Source of the DNA: S012-113 sp965368405
Lineage (GTDB): Bacteria; Bacteroidota; Bacteroidia; Cytophagales; Cyclobacteriaceae
Direction: 5' to 3'
Length of the DNA stretch: 64,000 nucleotides
NCBI GenBank assembly: GCA_965368405.1
Contig: CBDUMS010000005.1
Span: 3,871 to 67,870 of the forward strand
Of the stretch, positions 1 to 8,756 are shown piece by piece. The notes under the pieces were generated by a model. The model was not told the origin of the DNA. It was given only the letters and a program-made list of their open reading frames with translations, and made no database searches. Position numbers and translations under genes: made by a program. Position 1 is the stretch's first letter. Every line of letters begins with the position of its first letter.

Positions 1-2424
1 CTTATGATAATAATAGGCTTTTACAGCCCTATTCCATTCGTCCATTTCCTCAGCAAATCGATCATACTTAAGTATTGTCTCTTTTTCCTCTGCACTAATC
101 ATTGTTGAGAGCGAGGGTGGTCTGGCTTCCTTGCTTATACCCCATTTCATATTTGGTTTAGGCCCCATTTTAAAGACCAAGCTGCCGCCAGATGTAAGCT
201 CCTTGGCATAAAACCATGGCCCAATGAGTTTCTTCCCATTTAAGGTTGCCGATTGAATATAAATATTCTTATCGCTAACACCTTTTGCCTCGATTATGAA
301 CTCATTGCCGCTGTAATAATCCTTATCTAGTTTGATTATAACCTTATTGAATTTAGGGCTTCCAATCTCAATGATTGGGTCTTGTGCTGTACCGCCATCC
401 ATTTGGAAAAGCCCCATTGAACTCATTACGTACCAAGCTCCCATCTGACCTTGATCTTCATCTCCTAACCACCCTCCCAACGGGTCATCGCCATAGTACT
501 TATCCATGATTTCTGTAGCCCATTTTTGAGTTAACCAAGGTTTGCCTGCATGGTTAAACAAATAAGCGGCTTGCATATTTGGCTGATTTCCATGATTTAC
601 GGGTAATACGCCCATCCCATCTAAGCTATTAGCGCCAAGGTGTTCTGAATTGAAATTATGTTCAGCAGATTTTTCAAACCCTTTTTCCAACCTGTCATTA
701 TACTCCTCCGTACCCATGAGGTTAGTCAACCCCTGGAGATCGTGGGGCACAAAATAAGTGTATTGCCAAGCATTGCCTTCAACATAACCAGAACCTAGCC
801 AGGCTACATCACCGAATTCTTTAAAGTTTGGCACCCAACTACCGTCTCTATACTTTCTTCTAAGATATTTTACCTCTGGATCGAAGGCATTTTGATAATT
901 AAAAGCTCTTTTGGTAAACTCCTTATAATCCTTTTCCTTCCCTAAGGATTTCGCCATTTGACCCACACACCAATCGTCGAATGCGTAGGCGACAGTATTA
1001 GAAATTGGACCATCTTCATCAGGCACATAGCCATACTGCTTATAAACATCAAGATGTCGATTCCCAACATAACCACCTGCATCGTGGGCACGGCCATTTT
1101 CTGACTGGATTTTCTTGAGCGCACTGTATGCTTTTTCAACATCGTAATCACGAATTCCCATTTGATAAGCTCCCGTAATCAAGGCATTCTGGTGAGAGGC
1201 TACCATAATTGCAGAATACTCAATCCCTGTTGGACCTTTAGGCAACCACCCGCCTTTATCACTTATCTCGAGAAAAGAATGTACCCAGTTGCTTGTTATC
1301 TTCGGGGTTGCTATTTGCCATAATTGATTCAGGTTCCAAAAGCTTATCCAAAAGCCATCTGACCCGTAAATAGGTCTGTTCTCGGGCATCGTTTGAATCT
1401 TTTCATACATATCAACATACTTACCATTTACATCGCTCCAGGTAGTACGTCCGGCATAAGCACGATACATATTGGTGTAGAATTTCTTTTTCTCATTTTC
1501 AGACTTCGATTCAATACTTATTGTTGATAATAGATCATTCCATTCCTTTCGCGAATCGTTTTTTACAGCATCAAAATCCCAATCAAATGGGTCCATCTCT
1601 GTTTCAAGGTTTAATCTTGCCTGCTCAACACTTACCAAAGAAATCCCGACTTGAGCCTGTATTTGCTCTCCTTCTTGTGTAGAAAAAGTAAAGAATGCAC
1701 CAACATCCTTATGTCCAAAATCAGAAGATATACGCTCAACGTCCCGGTATATATCTTCTTTAACCCATCCATTCATGGATTTAAATGGTTTGTCGAAGCG
1801 TAGCACAAAATGTAAGATATATTCGTTGTAATTGGCTTTTCTTAAAGCTTGCTGATAAGATATCCCTTCAACTTCTCTATCAGACACCTTTTTTATCTCG
1901 GTGTAGAATATCTCATAGCCATATTCAGATGGAGTAAGTAAATCTAATAGCACACGAGATGAGTCATTTGCCGGGAATGTGTAGCGATGAAAACCAGCCC
2001 TCTTTGTTGAAGCCAGCTCAGCTTTGATACCATAGTCATCGAGCTCTACACTATAATACCCCGCCTCTGCCTGTTCTTTCGAATGACTGAATCGAGAACG
2101 GTATCCCCTATCCGGATCATGTTCTGGCCCAGGAATCACTTTTAGTTCCCCTATTGTTGGCATCATGAGAAGTCCGGCCATTGTCCATGAATGGATATGG
2201 CTGAATCCAGCAATATTTTCAACATTATACTCATATCCGGCCTTCCAGCCTAGCTCCTGATTATCCGGACTAAGTTTTACCATACCGAATGGACGAGTTG
2301 GCCCCGGAAACATTATCCACCGCGAATTATGCGACCCAATCATTGGATCTACATATTTTACTACCTCTTGAGCAGCTGCTGATGTCGCTATTATTACTAG
2401 TAAGAATCCAAATAATTTTTTCAT
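1..2424 (-). CDS. GH92 alpha-mannosidase, partial (3' end beyond left edge)
   Basis: Exo-alpha-mannosidase of family GH92, Ca-dependent enzymes that release mannose from N-glycans or alpha-mannans in the periplasm or at the surface. The frame is open from ATG at 2424 to base 1 (808 codons) with no stop, so the C-terminus lies off the window. The N-terminus is a cleavable signal (MKKLFGFLLVIIATSAAAQ), followed by the family start DPMIGS near residue 25. The family acidic motif appears as GDEDQGQMGAWYVMSSMGLF around residues 650-670. GH92 proteins are usually about 750 residues, so nearly all of it is here. The start lies 5 nt after the stop of the upstream glycosidase gene, so it is the last visible gene of the mannose operon. 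The family call is firm; the linkage cleaved is not determinable. Confidence 0.93.
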   Translation of the reverse strand, partial: MKKLFGFLLVIIATSAAAQEVVKYVDPMIGSHNSRWIMFPGPTRPFGMVKLSPDNQELGWKAGYEYNVENIAGFSHIHSWTMAGLLMMPTIGELKVIPGPEHDPDRGYRSRFSHSKEQAEAGYYSVELDDYGIKAELASTKRAGFHRYTFPANDSSRVLLDLLTPSEYGYEIFYTEIKKVSDREVEGISYQQALRKANYNEYILHFVLRFDKPFKSMNGWVKEDIYRDVERISSDFGHKDVGAFFTFSTQEGEQIQAQVGISLVSVEQARLNLETEMDPFDWDFDAVKNDSRKEWNDLLSTISIESKSENEKKKFYTNMYRAYAGRTTWSDVNGKYVDMYEKIQTMPENRPIYGSDGFWISFWNLNQLWQIATPKITSNWVHSFLEISDKGGWLPKGPTGIEYSAIMVASHQNALITGAYQMGIRDYDVEKAYSALKKIQSENGRAHDAGGYVGNRHLDVYKQYGYVPDEDGPISNTVAYAFDDWCVGQMAKSLGKEKDYKEFTKRAFNYQNAFDPEVKYLRRKYRDGSWVPNFKEFGDVAWLGSGYVEGNAWQYTYFVPHDLQGLTNLMGTEEYNDRLEKGFEKSAEHNFNSEHLGANSLDGMGVLPVNHGNQPNMQAAYLFNHAGKPWLTQKWATEIMDKYYGDDPLGGWLGDEDQGQMGAWYVMSSMGLFQMDGGTAQDPIIEIGSPKFNKVIIKLDKDYYSGNEFIIEAKGVSDKNIYIQSATLNGKKLIGPWFYAKELTSGGSLVFKMGPKPNMKWGISKEARPPSLSTMISAEEKETILKYDRFAEEMDEWNRAVKAYYYHK

Positions 2425-2428
2425 AGAA

Positions 2429-4732
2429 CTACTCCTTTATCATTTTAGTAGTGTTATTCCTTCGTTCAAGTCGGTAGTAGTCTTCGCCATATTTAACATG
2501 GTGTAAGACTCCTTCAAAACTGTGGTTATTTATCTCCATAAGCGGATTGTTGGCGGCATCTGGATAAAAGCCAAAGAAGTCTTTTAGCATTACTTGCGAC
2601 ATTGCAATTCCTGCCGAAGATTCTCGATTGTGCCAGCCTCGCTGTGCAATGCGGACTTTTGCATTCTTCTTAAGCTTATCTTCACCCCATAACTCATGCG
2701 CTTGCGCCCATATCCCTTCATTCGTAACCGGCTCTATTGCATGGTAAAAGTCAAGAGCTTTTTCAGGGAAGCCAAGTCTTGTTAGTGCATCCATTGTGCC
2801 GGCAGGCCAGCCATCGAAGGCACCGAGTGGCCCGTGGTCAGGTCTATCAGAATCTTCAGCAGCGATATCAAGTTGTGACTGTGCTCGCATCCAGTTATCT
2901 GTAATCAGCTCTCTGTAGACAAAATCCATCATATCTTTTCGGATGTTTTCAGGAATATCATTTGGGATATACCTGCCGAGGAACATAAAATCTAGACTGT
3001 GTCTTACTTCGACACGCTTGTTATTCGGATAGAGGCTACACCATACACCATCACCGGCATAAAGACCCAGCAGTCTTTCAACCATTGCATCGGACTCTAT
3101 ACGGAGTTCTTTTGCTCGCTTAGTATTTCCTTTTAACTCATATAATTCTGCGGTTTGCCTCATCATCCAGATGTATCCTGCATTGAAAGATGGCACAATA
3201 TGTTTATAGGTAGGAACCGCTTCAAGGAGATTCCACTCATCATCGCCAAAATCAGCTAACTTATACAGCTCATCGGTACACCCATCCTGCCCATAGATCG
3301 ATATTCGCTGCCAGTTAGTTGCATATTGATCCAGGTGATCTATAACTTTTTTGCCCTCTATTTCCTCATCAAGGAAATCATAATCCTTTGAAATCGTAAT
3401 ATAAGAACGAATCATCTGAAACAGCGCCCAATAATTAGCCGAATAGCCATTACCTGATCCTCCGCCACCGTAGTTATCCTGACCATAGTACTTACTTGGA
3501 TCAATGAGTATCCAGGAACGCAAATGATCCTTCATCATGACGGGATCGACAACAGCCCAAAGAGTTGACCACTCCGTAATATCCCAATAGAACATCAAGG
3601 TTGCTCCCCAACGGGGGCCACCCGTTAAAAACACCTTGTCATGCTGCGGAAGATTATTGTGCATTAGGTACAACATGGTAAGCGGGCCGGTGTAATAGAC
3701 TTTTTTCGCCTTTATGTCATCTGTCTCAAGCACTGGGAAGGTACCGGAAAGTAGCGAGTCTTTTGGATCAAAAATTGACATCCAGCGATCTTCCCAGACA
3801 TTCTTTGATTTCTTCCACAGATTCGTGAAATCATTATCAGATATCTCAATATTATCGTCGGTTGTGCCAAAGCTCATTGAGAATTCTATGGTAGAGGTTT
3901 CTCCTGGAGCAAGTGTTAGGCTCCATTCTGCGGATCCTCCCGCCCTATTATTTGTTAGGTTTGTTGGTGGCGTAATTACGCTAAACACCGAGCTAACATC
4001 TGTGCTGTCGCTTTGAATAATTACTCTTGATTTTTCCAGGGTAGAACTAAATTCGATACCATTCATTATTATCTCGTCGGAAGGCCATGAAACTTCCTTC
4101 CTTCTCGTTACAGGAATTGCTCCATCGAATTCCATTACTGTTGCTTCTGTACTCGTTACACCTGTTCCTATATACTTTCTTAGGAGTTCAAGATCATCAG
4201 TTCTTGAGGTTGTAGCTCCATTTAGTGTAGGATAAGGATACCACCACTGCCATTCACGATTGGGGTAATGACCCATAAACCCTATAAGGTCCTGCTTAAT
4301 GGTAAGTTCTTTTTCGGCAGTGCCATTATTCGTAAAGTCTATACTCCAAAGGATGATGTTCTTATCCGGAACCATACGGTTAGTACTAAGTATTTCAATT
4401 TCACCGTGCGTAGAATGGCGTTGAATCTGATAAGGTTGCCATCTGAATTTATCCGATTTAGGGCTTTCGCCATTCACATAGATTGTACCCGTGTGGTATC
4501 CTCCTGAATATGGTGCCGCTGCCAAATAGCTAAATGATGTTAGGTCCCGATTAGCGAGGGCTTGTCCTCTGAAATTACGAATAGATGGCTCCATATCAAC
4601 AGTATCATACGATACCCATTGGCCAGATAACTCATCTAGTGAAGGAATATGCTGAGAAGTTGATTCCTGTACAGGTTGTTTAGTACTACAGGCTACTATA
4701 AGTAGCATAGAAAAAAAAAGAGCTGTTCGCAT
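2429..4732 (-). CDS. (alpha/alpha)6-barrel-like glycoside hydrolase lipoprotein
   Basis: 767-residue lipoprotein (LIVAC, Cys15). Residues about 30-300 look like an all-beta N-terminal domain ending in LAPGETSTIEFSMSFG. Residues about 330-740 are helical with motifs typical of six-hairpin glycosidases: GGPRWGATLMFYWDITEW, NYWALFQMIRSYITISKDYDFL and RHSLDFMFLGRY. The order (beta-sandwich, then alpha/alpha barrel) resembles GH63, GH37 and GH15-type enzymes, including the mannosylglycerate-hydrolase-like group, but I cannot fix the family by eye. ATG 4732 overlaps the stop of the ROK kinase gene (TAATG), and GH92 follows 4 nt later, so it is translationally coupled within the mannose operon. A role in trimming mannosides or glucosides before GH92 is inference. 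Confidence 0.65.
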   Translation of the reverse strand: MRTALFFSMLLIVACSTKQPVQESTSQHIPSLDELSGQWVSYDTVDMEPSIRNFRGQALANRDLTSFSYLAAAPYSGGYHTGTIYVNGESPKSDKFRWQPYQIQRHSTHGEIEILSTNRMVPDKNIILWSIDFTNNGTAEKELTIKQDLIGFMGHYPNREWQWWYPYPTLNGATTSRTDDLELLRKYIGTGVTSTEATVMEFDGAIPVTRRKEVSWPSDEIIMNGIEFSSTLEKSRVIIQSDSTDVSSVFSVITPPTNLTNNRAGGSAEWSLTLAPGETSTIEFSMSFGTTDDNIEISDNDFTNLWKKSKNVWEDRWMSIFDPKDSLLSGTFPVLETDDIKAKKVYYTGPLTMLYLMHNNLPQHDKVFLTGGPRWGATLMFYWDITEWSTLWAVVDPVMMKDHLRSWILIDPSKYYGQDNYGGGGSGNGYSANYWALFQMIRSYITISKDYDFLDEEIEGKKVIDHLDQYATNWQRISIYGQDGCTDELYKLADFGDDEWNLLEAVPTYKHIVPSFNAGYIWMMRQTAELYELKGNTKRAKELRIESDAMVERLLGLYAGDGVWCSLYPNNKRVEVRHSLDFMFLGRYIPNDIPENIRKDMMDFVYRELITDNWMRAQSQLDIAAEDSDRPDHGPLGAFDGWPAGTMDALTRLGFPEKALDFYHAIEPVTNEGIWAQAHELWGEDKLKKNAKVRIAQRGWHNRESSAGIAMSQVMLKDFFGFYPDAANNPLMEINNHSFEGVLHHVKYGEDYYRLERRNNTTKMIKE

Positions 4733-5832
4733 TATCCTTTGTTTAGCATTTCAATGGCATAGGCATAGGACCCAAGCCAGGTTGCTTTACTAGCACCAAT
4801 TTCAGACTTCATAACACCCGTTCTTGGCATATCGTCGTAAGTAATCTGCCTCCCAGATCCTTTTACAGTGATTGTTTGTTTACTACCCTTTCTAAAAAGG
4901 ACAAAATCTTCTTTACTTTCTAAGTTGAATACCTTGAACGAGAGTCGATCATTTTTAGACTCACCCGAATTATATTTCTTCTCAATCTCCTCAAACATTG
5001 TAGGAGCAAATAAATCCCAGGCATTGGTGATGCCTCCACCAATAACAACGAGACCATCTACAAGGGTAACTATGTTTGCAATTGACGACCCTAGTCCTTG
5101 ACCATAAAGTTGATAGGCTTTTATTGCAGCAGTTTTGTCTCCTTCTTGTTCTCCCAATGCAATTTGAGCAACATCTTTAGGCATCAGCTTTCCATTATCA
5201 ATGCCACCATTTGCAACATACTCCCTGATAATGGCTCTCGTACTAACACTTTCTTCAGCATTCCAATCGGAATTATAACCATTCAGCGTATTGTGAATCT
5301 CGGCTCCACATGAATTATCGCCTTTAATAAGCACATTATCAAAAACAATTCCAGCTCCGAATCCGGTACCCAAGGTAAGTCCAATTAGGTTCTTATATTG
5401 TTTCGGTGAACCGGCCTGCTGCAGTCTTCTATTAATTTCAGGTAGCGCCCCAGATAAGGCCTCACCATAGGCAAAGAGGTTGCCATCATTATTTATGAAG
5501 ACCGGCACATTAAAATGATCCTCTAGGATTGGTCCAAGTGGGACTCCCCCATTAAATGCCTTAAAATTGGGTAAGTTGCCTATTATCCCAAGATCATAGT
5601 CGGCAGGACCAGGAAATGCGAAGCTTATGGCGTCGTAGTTTTGGTTTAGGGCCGTTCCTACTTGCTCAAACCCATCTATAACAGACTGAATACAAAGATC
5701 AAGATCATGCGCGTTAGCTGGTAAGACTACTTCGCCAACAACCTCTTTATTACCCCTAAGAGCCGAAAAAACAAAATTAGTTCCGCCTGCATCAAGCGTT
5801 AAAACCGTTCTCTTCTCGTTATTTAGATTCAT
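4732..5832 (-). CDS. ROK-family sugar kinase (probable manno/fructokinase)
   Basis: 366-residue cytoplasmic protein of the ROK family, which phosphorylates hexoses with ATP. Visible motifs: phosphate-binding LTLDAGGTNFVFSAL (residues 10-24), FAFPGPADY, FINNDGNLFAYGEAL with the catalytic-type Asp in ND, LTLGTGFGAGIV, and a late GGGITNAW. The usual ROK zinc motif CxCGxxGCxE is absent; the matching stretch reads GDNSCGAEIHNTLNGYNSDW. ROK enzymes without zinc exist. Neighbours decide the likely substrate: an FHS-type permease directly upstream, mannose-6-phosphate isomerase beyond it, and GH92 downstream. I therefore infer mannokinase, with fructokinase or glucokinase possible. The stop overlaps the next start (TAATG). 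Confidence 0.85.
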   Translation of the reverse strand: MNLNNEKRTVLTLDAGGTNFVFSALRGNKEVVGEVVLPANAHDLDLCIQSVIDGFEQVGTALNQNYDAISFAFPGPADYDLGIIGNLPNFKAFNGGVPLGPILEDHFNVPVFINNDGNLFAYGEALSGALPEINRRLQQAGSPKQYKNLIGLTLGTGFGAGIVFDNVLIKGDNSCGAEIHNTLNGYNSDWNAEESVSTRAIIREYVANGGIDNGKLMPKDVAQIALGEQEGDKTAAIKAYQLYGQGLGSSIANIVTLVDGLVVIGGGITNAWDLFAPTMFEEIEKKYNSGESKNDRLSFKVFNLESKEDFVLFRKGSKQTITVKGSGRQITYDDMPRTGVMKSEIGASKATWLGSYAYAIEMLNKG

Positions 5833-5836
5833 ATTA

Positions 5837-6994
5837 CTAAGCTTTTTTGCTTTTCATTGCATAGACTGCCGCAAAACCAACATAGAGAATACATAATACG
5901 AGTACCCCCATACTTAACTCAACACCATAATGCTGACTAATCAGTCCCATAATTGGAGGTATAACCGCTCCTCCACTAACAAAAAAGATGATTAAGCCTG
6001 AAATTTCATTGGCATACTCCGGCCTGCTTTCAACAGTGATTCCGAAAATAATCGGGAAAATATTTGCAAACCCAAGTCCAGTTATGAATATCATTACCTG
6101 TACAAGGAATAAGTCGTTCAAGAGGATGAGACCTGCCAACCCAACTAAGGTAAGCGTGGTACTAATCGTTAGAAATAGCTTAGCGTCTAGTTTTCTTAAA
6201 AGCACAGCACCCGCTAACCTACCGATCATTAGAGCAGCAAAATAAATACTTATGCCAAGACTAGCCACCTCAAGGCTTACTCCAAATCTAGCTTGTAAAT
6301 AAGATGCAATATTCGTGTTCATGGCAACGTCGAAACCAACCATGGCAAAAATTGACATAATCATAATTAGCACAAACCTGTTTTTAAGCAGATTAATAAT
6401 AGTTGAAATACTTGCAGATTCCTTCTCGGGCTTCGATTCTGTAACCTTAACAGAGTATAACCAAATAGAAGAAATTACCGATAAGACAGCATATAAAGGA
6501 AATATAAGTTTCCAATTTCCAAAGTAAGCTGCTAGACCAGCGGTAATTATTGGTCCAAACATTGATGCAATAGCTTTAATAAATTGAGATAAGCTAAGAT
6601 TGGCAACCTTAGTAGATTCAGACGACACATCGATGAGGAGTGGATTGGCAGAAACCTGCAGTATGGTATTGCCGATACCAAGTAATACAAAGCCAATAAT
6701 TACGGTAGTATAGCTATAGAAGGCAAAAGGAACCAGAAGACCCACCCCGGTTAATAACATCCCTAAGATAACGGTGATCTTTTTACCGTTTCTATCTTGA
6801 AATATTCCTGTAGGTATCGAGACGAGTGCAAACCAAATGAAGACCATACTGGGTAATAATTGGGCTACGCTATCCGTCAGCTGAAAGTCTTGTTTCACAT
6901 ACCCTGTTGCGACTCCAACAATATCAACAAATCCCATTATATAAAATGAGAACAGTACGGGCATAAAACTTTTAATTGAGGTTTTTGAGGTCAT
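5837..6994 (-). CDS. FHS-type MFS sugar permease
   Basis: 385-residue integral membrane protein with about 12 hydrophobic segments. The motif GIGNTILQVSANPLL (about residues 106-120) matches the conserved segment of the fucose/glucose/galactose:H+ symporter (FHS, FucP/GlcP-like) family. GRLAGAVLLRKLDAKLF (about 258-274) is the inter-domain loop. Such proteins import a monosaccharide across the inner membrane. The gene lies 24 nt downstream of the mannose-6-phosphate isomerase gene and 4 nt upstream of the ROK kinase gene, so it is probably the entry route for mannose freed by GH92 (inference). FucP-type substrates cannot be told apart by eye. Confidence 0.88.
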   Translation of the reverse strand: MTSKTSIKSFMPVLFSFYIMGFVDIVGVATGYVKQDFQLTDSVAQLLPSMVFIWFALVSIPTGIFQDRNGKKITVILGMLLTGVGLLVPFAFYSYTTVIIGFVLLGIGNTILQVSANPLLIDVSSESTKVANLSLSQFIKAIASMFGPIITAGLAAYFGNWKLIFPLYAVLSVISSIWLYSVKVTESKPEKESASISTIINLLKNRFVLIMIMSIFAMVGFDVAMNTNIASYLQARFGVSLEVASLGISIYFAALMIGRLAGAVLLRKLDAKLFLTISTTLTLVGLAGLILLNDLFLVQVMIFITGLGFANIFPIIFGITVESRPEYANEISGLIIFFVSGGAVIPPIMGLISQHYGVELSMGVLVLCILYVGFAAVYAMKSKKA

Positions 6995-7018
6995 GTTGAT
7001 GATTGTTGGTTATACTAT

Positions 7019-8743
7019 TTATCTAATATAAGCTTTAATAATGGCCAATTCTTTATCTGTTTCGTGAGCGGGGCGAATAGTATAGTCCCCAACTGCTGCT
7101 GGAACAATAAAGACTTCAGCATAATTTATGGTTAGAGATTCAAATTGGTTCTCGGGGCTTTCGATAATAATTTGGTCACCCTCTATTAGGCAAATAACCT
7201 GGACTGTCCCTTCTGTATTGTGTTGCGTGATCTTATTAAACCAAAACCTTCGCGTCTCAATGAATTCAAGCTCATGTAAACCAGTCTTTTCTTCTCTATA
7301 AACTCCATTTGAAGACAGTTCTACAACATTATTAATTAGATTTTTTTGCGTCCACTCAGGGGTCCGGTCCCATTGAATCACCTGCTCACCATGATCAATA
7401 TTAATTGGTCGAGGTTTGCCATCCATGCCAAGTCTGCCCCAGTCCCATAGTTTAAAGGTAAAGATATAAGGGGTCGCGCTAATCTCAAGAACCATACAAC
7501 CCTTCGCCGAACAGTGAACCGTACCTGCCGGTATTAAGAAATGATCGTGTTTTTTCGCCGACCAAGACTTGGCGTACTTATCGGCATTAAACATCTCGCC
7601 GGTAGCTTGCGCTTTTCTGAGGTCAGCCATCATTGCAGCAGGCTCTATATCGTCCTTTAGTCCAAGGTATACCTTCGCATCTTCGGAAGCGTCCATTATA
7701 TAATAGCTCTCGTCCTGTGTATAATCCATATCAAACTGCTCTTTGATATACTCCGTGAGAGGATGAACTTGTAAGCTAAGGTTACCCCCCTCTATGGTGT
7801 CGAGGAAATCAAATCGAATAGGAAACTCTGCCCCAAATTGGTCATAAACATTCTTTCCTAATAATTCTTTGGGCTGTTGAAAAACCACATTAATTGATGG
7901 GAGCTCCATGACCGTATTTTCGAACTCTATGAGGAGACTGTTTTCTTCTGGAACACAATTAAAGCACCAGGCATAATTATCATTCTCCTTATCCAGTTCA
8001 CACACTTCTTTCATCCATTGCCCACCCCACGGTCCAGGGTCAAAAAATGGCACAACACTGAAAGGTTGTTTAGCGGCAGATTCAATCGTTTTAGTGATTG
8101 TTTTGCCATGGGCCATTTTGGGCTCATTAGGCTTATTTGTATCAAGCACATAGTCCCAGCTCGCCATTGTTTGAACTTTTATTCGATCACAGATACGCCA
8201 ATCTACGAAGTAGCCAATTTTATACTTTCGTTCAAAAAGATCCTCATGGTTCACCAATCCCAAATTTGGCACCTCATTCGCCCTCATTCGCTGCTGAATC
8301 TCCCATCTTGCCATATCCGCATATAGAAACACGTCGTGCTCAACTGCGATACGGGAAGCTCCTGGGCCAATTACAATAGTAATCGTTGAGCTATGCTTTA
8401 ATTGATCGCGAACCAGGTTACACTTATCAAGGTCCAAAAACTGATCTATCGATAATCCTGATATCTTACCAAAAACTCTATCTTCCGTTACGTCTGGCAA
8501 CGTTATAGATAAAATCTCTTCTTCAGGTTTAAAGAGGGTTCTGGTATCGACTACTGCTCCAACTTCAGATAAGCCGTCTATGATTTCTTCTAGAAAGGTG
8601 CCCTGATAAGTTTCGACGACAATTACGGCACCAGGGTTTCCGTCAATCCCCTGCTTTAGCTGGTTTGCAATATTCGGCCATCCAAGAACACATAATTTCT
8701 GCTCTCCAACAGCTTTTATTGATGGGTATTTATTAAACGTCAT
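7019..8743 (-). CDS. manA: Class I mannose-6-phosphate isomerase with long N-terminal extension
   Basis: 574 residues. The C-terminal part (about 290-574) is a type I phosphomannose isomerase cupin that interconverts mannose-6-P and fructose-6-P. The metal ligands are visible: Gln325 and His327 in SLQVHP, Glu345 in DESYYIMD, and His410 in PAGTVHC. E. coli ManA has about 390 residues; here roughly 230-290 residues precede the catalytic core. That extension contains IVIGPGASRIAVEHDVFLYA and a basic segment FERKYKIGYFVDWRICDRIK, somewhat like a degenerate nucleotide-kinase fold, but no clear Walker A is seen. No signal peptide, so cytoplasmic. It sits 13 nt after susD and before the permease and kinase genes, completing the mannose-to-fructose-6-P route. 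Confidence 0.88.
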   Translation of the reverse strand: MTFNKYPSIKAVGEQKLCVLGWPNIANQLKQGIDGNPGAVIVVETYQGTFLEEIIDGLSEVGAVVDTRTLFKPEEEILSITLPDVTEDRVFGKISGLSIDQFLDLDKCNLVRDQLKHSSTITIVIGPGASRIAVEHDVFLYADMARWEIQQRMRANEVPNLGLVNHEDLFERKYKIGYFVDWRICDRIKVQTMASWDYVLDTNKPNEPKMAHGKTITKTIESAAKQPFSVVPFFDPGPWGGQWMKEVCELDKENDNYAWCFNCVPEENSLLIEFENTVMELPSINVVFQQPKELLGKNVYDQFGAEFPIRFDFLDTIEGGNLSLQVHPLTEYIKEQFDMDYTQDESYYIMDASEDAKVYLGLKDDIEPAAMMADLRKAQATGEMFNADKYAKSWSAKKHDHFLIPAGTVHCSAKGCMVLEISATPYIFTFKLWDWGRLGMDGKPRPINIDHGEQVIQWDRTPEWTQKNLINNVVELSSNGVYREEKTGLHELEFIETRRFWFNKITQHNTEGTVQVICLIEGDQIIIESPENQFESLTINYAEVFIVPAAVGDYTIRPAHETDKELAIIKAYIR

Positions 8744-8756
8744 TCACTCAATTAGT

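Noticed and set aside
942..1151. A 69-codon minus-strand frame within the GH92 gene
   Set aside because: It overlaps the long GH92 frame in another phase, which is well supported by family motifs.
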